Assembly: GCA_030592565.1 (NCBI GenBank)
Contig: JAUVIX010000140.1
Span: 1-8,768 of the forward strand
Source: Chlorobiota bacterium
GTDB lineage: Bacteria > Bacteroidota > Bacteroidia > Bacteroidales > JAADJA01
Direction: 5' to 3'
DNA length: 8,768 nt
Below are positions 1 through 5,894 of this stretch, piece after piece. A program made the translations under genes and the position numbers. The stretch's first letter is position 1. Each line of letters starts with the position of its first letter. Under the pieces are notes generated by a model. The model saw only the letters and a program-made list of their open reading frames with translations, was not told the origin of the DNA and did no database searches.

Positions 1-297
1 AATATTGATGAGTCCTCACTTCTGTCAGACGATGACAAAGAGCACCTTTACAAAGACCTGAGTAACAAGATTAACAGCCGAGGAGAACTTATTCTGGTCT
101 CTGAAAAATTCAGATCGCAATTAAAAAATAAGCAACAGGTTATTGAGAAGTTTTTTTCGTTAATAATAAAAACTCTTACTCCTCCAAAAAAACGAATTCC
201 AATAAAACCGACCAAGGCTTCAAAGGAAAAAAGACTGGAAAGCAAAAAGATACTGTCAGATAAAAAGAAAAACAGAAAGATACCGGAAACAGATTGA
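1..297 (+). CDS. arfB: ArfB/YaeJ-type alternative ribosome-rescue peptidyl-tRNA hydrolase, C-terminal part
   Basis: The reading frame is open from base 1 and ends at TGA 295-297, giving the last 98 codons of a protein that starts before the window. ArfB enters stalled ribosomes and hydrolyses the peptidyl-tRNA, with its basic C-terminal tail lying in the empty mRNA channel. The visible part contains the end of the release-factor-like domain (NINSRGELILVSEKFRSQL-like stretch at about residues 22-41 of the fragment, then KNKQQVIEKF), followed by a Lys/Arg-rich tail with KPTKASKEKRLESKK at about residues 68-82, the hallmark of ArfB rather than RF1/RF2. The family is usually about 130-145 residues, so some 35-45 residues, including the catalytic GGQ motif, are missing only because the window begins inside the gene. 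The next gene starts 57 bp downstream on the same strand and is not obviously related in function. The alternative, a distant RF-1 domain protein, is less likely given the tail. Confidence 0.85.
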   Translation, partial: NIDESSLLSDDDKEHLYKDLSNKINSRGELILVSEKFRSQLKNKQQVIEKFFSLIIKTLTPPKKRIPIKPTKASKEKRLESKKILSDKKKNRKIPETD

Positions 298-354
298 TTT
301 TAATATGCTTGCAAATGTGATAATGTTTCCTTTATTTTGTTGAAAATTTGAATT

Positions 355-2598
355 ATGGATAAACTTGCCCGGATAACTATAAAACTGAGGTGGTATATTA
401 TTTCATTGGTATTTGTATTGACCGTGTTTTGGGGTTTTCACATTAAAGACCTTAGAATTAACTCCGACATTATCAGCTCATTACCTGATGATGACCCTCA
501 TGCTGTTCTTTTTAAGAAAATTGGTGAACAGTTTGGTGGTAACAATATGGGTATTATAATTCTGGAAGCTGATGATATTTTCAATACTAGTGTTTTACAG
601 AATATTGTTGAGATTACAGATACTTTGAAAGAGGTTGAAGGGATAAATGCAGTAACCAGCCTGACCAATATAATTGATATCAAAGGTGGCGATTTTGGAA
701 TTGAGATTGGCGACCTGATTGATGAATATGACTTACCTGACACTCCTGAAGAACTGAAAGTTTTGAGAAACAGGGTGATGTCAAAAGATATGTATCAGGG
801 AACAATAATCTCGGATGATGGAACAGCAACTTTGATAATATTCACTCTCAATGATGAAGTTGACCCTCAAACAATTGCAAGAACAGTTAAGGATAAAGTA
901 CTAGCTATGGATTTGCCGGTAAAGATTTACTTTACTGGCTCACCTATGCTTGTGACCTACATCTCGGATCTGATGACTTCAGACCTGATTAAGCTTTTAC
1001 CGATTGCATTTCTGTTAATAGCCTTTATTCTAATGTTAAGCTTCAGGTCGATAAGAGGTGTTGTCTTACCTTTGTTAACAGCTATTATCGCAATTGTGTG
1101 GACATTAGGGATAATGGGACTTGCAGGCTACGAGATGTCAATGATATCCAATAATATTCCGATAATTCTGCTTGCGGTTGGAAGTGCTTACACAATCCAT
1201 GTTTTAAACAGGATAAATCAGTGTATGGAAAAAGACAGAAAAAAGGCCGTTATTAAAGCTTTATCTTTCATTATTATTCCGGTAATCCTTGCTGCATTAA
1301 CAACAATGATAGGTTTTGTCTCCTTTATTTTTGGTGCCTATCTGACAATGATTAAAGACTTTGGAATATTTACAGCTCTTGGAACCTTCTTCACACTTCT
1401 GCTATCAATATTTTTTGTCCCTGCTGTTATTGTAGCATTTTCAATAACCAGCAAAAAGAAAGAAAAAATTGCTGAGAGATCAAAACATTCAATACTTTCG
1501 AAAAACATCCTGATTCCGTTGCATTCACTTCTTTTTAAGCATCCTAAATATGTATTAACAGTATGGAGTATATTAATATTATTAAGTGTTGGCGGAATTT
1601 TTAAGATTGAAAGAAGTGTAGATATTAAAGAATATTTTAAAAAAGGGAATCCAACACGAATGGCTGAAGAGATAATGCTTAAAAAATTTGGAGGGACAAA
1701 ACCGGTTTTTGTACTTTTTAGGGGTGATATGCAAAGCCCGGAAGTGCTAAAAATGATGATAAAAACCGAAATCTATATGAAGGAAAGCCCTGACATAAAA
1801 AACACCCAGTCGGTAGCCAATCTTATTGAGGAGATTAATGATGTTATGGGTAATGGTCTGAAAATCCCTGATGATAAAGTTATGATAGAGCAGCTTTGGT
1901 TTTTACTCGATGGAAATGACTATATGCAACGTTTCGTATCAGACGACCTTGATGAGGGAATTATTCTTTCAACATTTCTGTCACCTGATAATAAATCCAA
2001 AAAAGCATTTGGCGAATATATGGATAAGTTTATCAAGGAGAACTCAACAGATGATTGTCAGATTGCAATTACAGGAATGCCTTTCATTGATGTAACTATG
2101 GATAGGAGCCTCATTAAAAGCCAGTTTGGCAGCCTTACAATTGCTGTTATTTTTGTCATAATTATTGTTGGATTGATATTAAGATCTTTTTCCAGTGGAA
2201 TTTACGCAATTATTCCAATTGTAATTGCGATTACAATTCTTTTTGGCTTTATGGGAATAGCCGGAATCTCTCTTAATATCGGCACGGTTCTGGTAGCAAG
2301 CGTTGCCCTTGGTATTGGTATTGACTACTCAATACATATCATATCTCACTTTAATCACATTTTTGAACAAAGCAATAATTTGGAAAAGGCACTTGAAGGC
2401 TCTATAATTGTTAGTGGAAAGGCAATACTGATAAATGCCATTTCTGTATCTGCAGGTTTCCTTGTTTTGCTTTTTTCTCAAATGGTACCTTTACAATACT
2501 TTGGCTTATTGATCGCTTTTAGTATGATAGGATCGAGTCTTGGTGCATTAACTTTGCTTCCGGTAATTTTAATTCTTGTTAAAAGAAGAAAGTTGTAA
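355..2598 (+). CDS. RND superfamily (MMPL/HAE3-type) inner-membrane transporter
   Basis: This 747-residue protein has the duplicated RND fold: TM1 at about residues 13-29, a periplasmic domain to about 208, TM2-6 at about 213-362, TM7 at about 399-416, a second periplasmic domain to about 590, and TM8-12 at about 593-740. The TM4-type motif of the second half reads GIGIDYSIHI with Asp657-Tyr658, the proton-relay pair of the family. The matching place in the first half reads VGSAYTIHV, with Ala278 in place of Asp. At about 750 residues it is shorter than AcrB-type pumps (about 1,000-1,050) and fits the MMPL/HAE3 group, which often moves lipids or hopanoid-like molecules. The start at 355 gives the usual short cytoplasmic lead (MDKLARITIKLRW) before TM1; no Shine-Dalgarno site is seen. 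A LolA-like periplasmic protein gene follows after 31 bp, suggesting a transporter-carrier pair for a hydrophobic substrate. The substrate cannot be inferred. A sterol-sensing-domain relationship exists at superfamily level only. Confidence 0.9.
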   Translation: MDKLARITIKLRWYIISLVFVLTVFWGFHIKDLRINSDIISSLPDDDPHAVLFKKIGEQFGGNNMGIIILEADDIFNTSVLQNIVEITDTLKEVEGINAVTSLTNIIDIKGGDFGIEIGDLIDEYDLPDTPEELKVLRNRVMSKDMYQGTIISDDGTATLIIFTLNDEVDPQTIARTVKDKVLAMDLPVKIYFTGSPMLVTYISDLMTSDLIKLLPIAFLLIAFILMLSFRSIRGVVLPLLTAIIAIVWTLGIMGLAGYEMSMISNNIPIILLAVGSAYTIHVLNRINQCMEKDRKKAVIKALSFIIIPVILAALTTMIGFVSFIFGAYLTMIKDFGIFTALGTFFTLLLSIFFVPAVIVAFSITSKKKEKIAERSKHSILSKNILIPLHSLLFKHPKYVLTVWSILILLSVGGIFKIERSVDIKEYFKKGNPTRMAEEIMLKKFGGTKPVFVLFRGDMQSPEVLKMMIKTEIYMKESPDIKNTQSVANLIEEINDVMGNGLKIPDDKVMIEQLWFLLDGNDYMQRFVSDDLDEGIILSTFLSPDNKSKKAFGEYMDKFIKENSTDDCQIAITGMPFIDVTMDRSLIKSQFGSLTIAVIFVIIIVGLILRSFSSGIYAIIPIVIAITILFGFMGIAGISLNIGTVLVASVALGIGIDYSIHIISHFNHIFEQSNNLEKALEGSIIVSGKAILINAISVSAGFLVLLFSQMVPLQYFGLLIAFSMIGSSLGALTLLPVILILVKRRKL

Positions 2599-2603
2599 AT
2601 TTG
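2576..2603 (+). promoter_or_regulatory. possible internal promoter for the LolA-like gene
   Basis: TAAATTTG at 2596-2603 matches the Bacteroidota -7 consensus TAnnTTTG, and TTG at 2576-2578 lies 17 nt upstream, the short end of the accepted 17-23 nt spacing. The -7 box overlaps the TAA stop codon of the RND gene. Transcription would begin near 2608-2611, about 20 nt before the LolA-like start codon. If it works, the carrier could be expressed separately from the transporter. Such short AT-rich matches arise often by chance, so this is tentative. Confidence 0.35.
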
Positions 2604-2629
2604 CACCCTGAAATAATAAAGTTGAAGGA

Positions 2630-3376
2630 ATGAAAACGATAAAAATAGCAGGTCTTATTATTTTCGTGGTGCTGTTTTCGGCAGTACCGTCTTTTTCACA
2701 AGACGGAGCATCAATTCTTACAAAAATGGATAATGTCTTATCAGCACCAAAAGACAGGGCCGGAACAATCGAAATTATCTTAATCAGTAAATCAGGGAAG
2801 GAGAAGATCAGAGAGGCTGAGATGATTCAGAAAGGTATAGACAAGAAAATATATCGATATACAAAACCCGAATCTCAGGCAGGAATTGCCACGCTGTCTC
2901 TACCAGATGGAATTATGTGGTTATATATGCCTGCATTTGGAAAACCCAAGAAAATATCAATGCTTGCCAAAAGTCAGGCATTTAACGGAACTGACTTTTC
3001 GACTGAAGATATGGATACAAGGCCGTATATGGACAGGTTTACACCCCAATTAACTGAGACGAATGAAAACGGGTATGTAGTTGAGATGACTCCTAAATCG
3101 AATAAATCTCAATATTCAAAGATAGTAGTTACTATTGATAAAACTAATTACTATCCAAAGACAATGATCTATTATGACAAATCAGGACGAAAATATAAAG
3201 AGGCTTCCTATATCTACGAAAAATTGGATGGTTATTGGTATGCTGCTGAAGTCACAATGAAGGATCTTAAGAAAAATCACACCACAAAAATAAAACTAAC
3301 CAATGTTAAGTTTGACATAGGCATCTCAGACGATGAGTTTACTGTTGAGAAGCTGAAACCCCCAGATAAAAGCTAA
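2630..3376 (+). CDS. LolA-like outer membrane lipoprotein-sorting family protein (PF17131-type), periplasmic
   Basis: The 248-residue product starts with a signal peptide: MKTIK, a hydrophobic core IAGLIIFVVLFSAV at about residues 6-19, and a probable signal-peptidase I cut after Ser23 (PSFS|QDG). No lipobox Cys is present, so a soluble periplasmic protein is expected. The mature part has features of the LolA_like family PF17131: a charged beta-strand segment (EAEMIQKGIDKKIYRYTKPESQAG from about residue 62, shown here only by its ends), the IMWLYMPAFGKPKKIS stretch at about 99-114 and SQAFNGTDFSTEDM at about 119-132. These proteins share the open beta-barrel fold that binds acyl chains in LolA and LprG/LppX. 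It follows the RND gene by 31 bp, so it probably takes a hydrophobic molecule from that transporter. It is not canonical LolA, whose partner is the LolCDE ABC complex; no such genes are here. The next Met is well inside the protein, so the start is secure, although GAAGG lies too near the ATG for normal spacing. Confidence 0.85.
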   Translation: MKTIKIAGLIIFVVLFSAVPSFSQDGASILTKMDNVLSAPKDRAGTIEIILISKSGKEKIREAEMIQKGIDKKIYRYTKPESQAGIATLSLPDGIMWLYMPAFGKPKKISMLAKSQAFNGTDFSTEDMDTRPYMDRFTPQLTETNENGYVVEMTPKSNKSQYSKIVVTIDKTNYYPKTMIYYDKSGRKYKEASYIYEKLDGYWYAAEVTMKDLKKNHTTKIKLTNVKFDIGISDDEFTVEKLKPPDKS

Positions 3377-3402
3377 TCCCTCTTAAGTTGCCAGCCTTCC
3401 CC

Positions 3403-5505
3403 CTACTCCATCTGTGCCTGTATTGCCGTTATTGCAACTGTATTCACAATGTCGGTTACAAGACACCCACGGCTCAAGTCATTGACCGGATGATTTAACC
3501 CCTGCAAAACAGGACCGACAGCAATGGCACCTGCTGAGCGTTGTACTGCCTTGTACGTATTATTGCCAGTGTTAAGATCAGGGAAGATAAAAACGGTTGC
3601 TTTTCCTGCCACATCACTTTTCGGAAGTTTCGTTTTGGCAACAGCGGCATCAACGGCAGCATCATATTGAATAGGCCCTTCAATTTTCAAGCCCGGAAAC
3701 TCTGTTTGAGCTTTTTCCTTGGCAATTTTTGTCGCCTCCCGCACTTTATCCACATCTGCACCTTTACCTGACTCTCCTGTTGAATATGACAGCATAGCTA
3801 CCAATGGCTCAACACCAAATGTTTTGGCTGTTAAAGCTGAACTGATAGCTATTTCGGCTAGTTGAGCAGCATTTGGGTCAGGATTGATAGCACAATCGCC
3901 ATAAACTAGCACCTTGTCTTTCAAACACATAAAAAAGCTACTTGACACAATTGAAAAGCCAGGCTTTGTCTTAATTATTTCAAAAGCAGGTTTTATTGTA
4001 GCAGCAGTACTGTGAACTGAACCTGAGACCATGCCGTCAGCGAGACCTTTACGAACCATCATAGTCCCGAAATAGCTAACATCACACATTGTGTCGTATG
4101 CGTTCTCTTTTGTTATTCCTTTATGTTTTCTCAATTCATAATAAGTATCCACAAAGCCGGCAAGATATTCTGATTCGGCAGGCTCAATAATACTCACATT
4201 TTCGAGTCTCAGGCCGAGAACAAAGATGTTTTCAAGAATATGCTTCCTGTTCCCCAAAAGAGTGATATCAACAACATCACGACGCAATAATATCTCACTT
4301 GCTTTTAAGATTCTTTCTTCCTCACCTTCGGGTAAAACAATATGCTTTTTATTACTTCTCGCTTTTTGCAGCAATTTAAACTCAAACATTTTAGGTGTAA
4401 TAATCGTAGCCTTTGTTGTAACAACTTTGTCGCCTAGTTTTATAACATTCACATTCCTGTCAAAAATACCAAGTGCACGGTAAATTTTGCGTTCATTATC
4501 AGCTGTTAGTTTTGCGTGAATTTTCTGAACACTGGCAGCAGTATGGAAAGTATCGTCTTTTACACAGATAATAGGAACCATTAAAGCAAATCCTTTTATG
4601 AGTTTCATTATCGGGTTTTCAGGTTTTAGCCCACCTGTCAGTACAATTCCTGAAATATTATCCATAGTATTTGAGGCAACTACAGCAAGAGAAGCAATGA
4701 TGATATCCGCTCTGTCACCCGGTGTAATAATTAGGGTGCCGGGTTTTATTCGCGGAAGAAAATGACGCAGATGCATTGCTGCGACAGTAAAACTCCTTAC
4801 ATGTCTGTTCAGTTGGTCTCTTCCACAAAGTATTTTGGCATTAAGGTTGAGCGCAACCTCTTTTACAGTTGGTTTACCCAGTATCTCATCATCAGGGATA
4901 AAATACAACAACTGCTCTTTAAACCGTTTTGTGTCTTTCAATCTTCTTATTACATTTTTACCAACTCCCTTTCCCGTTCTGTTTACAATTGTCCCGACAA
5001 TTCGACAACCCCTTTCCAGTAATGAATCTGTAGTTATATTTATGGATTGCATCACCTCCTCTACAGTATTTTCAAAGGCGTTGGCAACAACGAGAGCCGG
5101 GCAACCCAGATTATTGATTATTGCAGTATTGACATTAAACTCAACGGCTGCTGTGGTCTCTGCAAAGTCAGTTCCTTCAACAAGAATAAAATCGCAATAC
5201 TGTTTTAGATCATTGTATTTACTCAATATACCATCAATAATTTCACCTTCTTTACCATTTGCAGCAAGTTCAAGAACTTCAGCCATTGTAAAACCATACA
5301 TTTTCTCATAGGGAATATCAAGATTGAAGTATGACGAGATAAGGTTAATATCATTGTCCTGTTCATTGTCGTTTGTTTCGTTAACAATTGGCCTGAAAAA
5401 GCCTACACGACCTATGCGCCGGTGTAGCATCTCCATAATACCGAGAGCTATAGCAGATTTTCCGCTTTGTGCTTCGGTAGCAGTAATATATAAGCAATTT
5501 GACAT
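3403..5505 (-). CDS. pta: phosphate acetyltransferase, long three-domain form
   Basis: Pta interconverts acetyl-CoA plus phosphate with acetyl phosphate plus CoA in the cytoplasm, the first step of acetate formation with ATP gain. From Met at 5505 the protein is 700 residues, normal for the long form. The N-terminal BioD-like P-loop domain has an intact Walker A (TEAQSGKS, residues 10-17). A DRTGG domain follows, roughly 215-330, with PGDRADII and IVLTGG motifs. The catalytic PTA domain occupies about 370-695, with DGMVSGSVHSTA, YSTGESGKG and PDLNTGNNTYKAVQR. Near the end, DLSRGCLVTD has Ser678, Arg679 and Asp685 in the spacing of the Ser309-Arg310-Asp316 active-site set of Methanosarcina thermophila Pta. 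The frame stays open to a Met at 5565, but that would add 20 hydrophobic residues unlike the family and would place a promoter box inside the gene, so 5505 is preferred. The gene ends 26 bp from the convergent LolA-like gene. No acetate kinase gene is adjacent in the window. Confidence 0.95.
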   Translation of the reverse strand: MSNCLYITATEAQSGKSAIALGIMEMLHRRIGRVGFFRPIVNETNDNEQDNDINLISSYFNLDIPYEKMYGFTMAEVLELAANGKEGEIIDGILSKYNDLKQYCDFILVEGTDFAETTAAVEFNVNTAIINNLGCPALVVANAFENTVEEVMQSINITTDSLLERGCRIVGTIVNRTGKGVGKNVIRRLKDTKRFKEQLLYFIPDDEILGKPTVKEVALNLNAKILCGRDQLNRHVRSFTVAAMHLRHFLPRIKPGTLIITPGDRADIIIASLAVVASNTMDNISGIVLTGGLKPENPIMKLIKGFALMVPIICVKDDTFHTAASVQKIHAKLTADNERKIYRALGIFDRNVNVIKLGDKVVTTKATIITPKMFEFKLLQKARSNKKHIVLPEGEEERILKASEILLRRDVVDITLLGNRKHILENIFVLGLRLENVSIIEPAESEYLAGFVDTYYELRKHKGITKENAYDTMCDVSYFGTMMVRKGLADGMVSGSVHSTAATIKPAFEIIKTKPGFSIVSSSFFMCLKDKVLVYGDCAINPDPNAAQLAEIAISSALTAKTFGVEPLVAMLSYSTGESGKGADVDKVREATKIAKEKAQTEFPGLKIEGPIQYDAAVDAAVAKTKLPKSDVAGKATVFIFPDLNTGNNTYKAVQRSAGAIAVGPVLQGLNHPVNDLSRGCLVTDIVNTVAITAIQAQME

Positions 5506-5526
5506 TATTCGTTTGTTTATTATGTG

Positions 5527-5534
5527 CAAAAGTA
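5527..5534 (-). promoter_or_regulatory. -7 promoter element of pta
   Basis: Read on the minus strand, this is TACTTTTG, a full match to TAnnTTTG. It ends 21 nt before the ATG at 5505, so transcription would begin some 13-16 nt before the start codon with a short A-rich leader. No clear TTTG -33 element stands at the usual distance. Its position supports the 5505 start over the longer frame beginning at 5565. Confidence 0.55.
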
Positions 5535-5696
5535 GGAAAACAATTGCTATGGATGTTGATTTCATTTAAAGGATTTATTATCCTGAGTTGGTTTTCGATT
5601 AGTTGGTTGTGTTGTAGGTCTTCAGTATAATAAATCACAGAACAGTTTGCATATTGAGTCACAGCAATAACCTGACTATCATAATAACTATATCCA

Positions 5697-5765
5697 TATC
5701 TTTGGCAGATATAAAGAATAAAAAATAATTTGATATTTATTTTAGAAGTTCTGCTATCTTTGGCA
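5697..5765 (+). repeat. direct repeat of TATCTTTGGCA, 58 bp apart
   Basis: Identical 11-bp copies lie at 5697-5707 and 5755-5765. Both contain a full TAnnTTTG match. Only the second has a TTG at a suitable distance upstream, so the first may be a weak or alternative promoter, a duplicated operator half, or chance. The 58-bp start-to-start distance is roughly five and a half helical turns. Confidence 0.5.
5729..5762 (+). promoter_or_regulatory. Bacteroidota-type promoter of the propeller/PKD gene
   Basis: TTTG at 5729-5732 and TATCTTTG at 5755-5762 match the -33 and -7 elements, with 22 nt between them, inside the 17-23 nt range known for this phylum. The start of transcription is expected near 5767-5770, leaving a leader of about 125 nt before the ATG at 5895. 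An almost palindromic segment centred on GCAATTGC (5763-5770) covers the expected start point and could bind a regulator, but that is inference. Confidence 0.6.
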
Positions 5766-5853
5766 ATTGCAAATTAGAAAACTTATAAATTTTAAATCTT
5801 CTAGAAAAAGCAGATTTATTTAATTTTTAAACAAAGCAGTTTGAGTCTGGTTG

Positions 5854-5873
5854 AAATGATATAAAATGATATT
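5854..5873 (+). repeat. short tandem duplication in the leader
   Basis: AAATGATATA at 5854-5863 is followed at once by AAATGATATT at 5864-5873, nine of ten bases identical. It lies 21 bp before the start codon at 5895, in the presumed leader of the propeller gene. It may influence translation through the A-rich leader or may be simple replication slippage. Confidence 0.45.
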
Positions 5874-5894
5874 AATACACTAAAAATTATCCTC

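Larger units (their letters stand above)
5506..5894. other. divergent intergenic region between pta and the propeller gene
   Basis: This AT-rich, 389-bp region separates divergently transcribed genes. It holds the leftward pta promoter at 5527-5534, a small inverted repeat AGGAT-5 nt-ATCCT at 5570-5584, two copies of TATCTTTGGCA at 5697 and 5755, a good rightward promoter at 5729-5762, and a 10-bp tandem duplication at 5854-5873. The few open frames crossing it have no recognisable content and overlap pta. No tRNA, riboswitch or intrinsic terminator was recognised by eye. Confidence 0.7.

Noticed and set aside
48..245. Minus-strand open frame opposite arfB
   Set aside because: It lies entirely antisense to a convincing arfB reading frame and has no recognisable content.
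309..339. TTG-21 nt-TATTTTG before the RND gene as a promoter
   Set aside because: The -7 box is one base short of TAnnTTTG; the match is too weak to annotate, although the 57-bp gap from arfB would allow a promoter.
3377..3402. Terminator between the convergent LolA-like and pta genes
   Set aside because: The 26-bp gap has no stem with a T-run on either strand; termination, if any, must be elsewhere or factor-dependent.
4835..5311. Plus-strand open frame of 158 codons inside pta
   Set aside because: It is antisense to the well-conserved Pta N-terminal and DRTGG regions, with Ser/Leu-rich low-information translation; a shadow frame.
5570..5584. Inverted repeat AGGAT-TTATT-ATCCT as terminator or operator
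   Set aside because: A five-base-pair stem with no T-run is within chance expectation in AT-rich DNA.
5381..5662. Minus-strand open frame overlapping the pta start
   Set aside because: It overlaps pta in another frame and extends across the promoter region; nothing recognisable in the translation.
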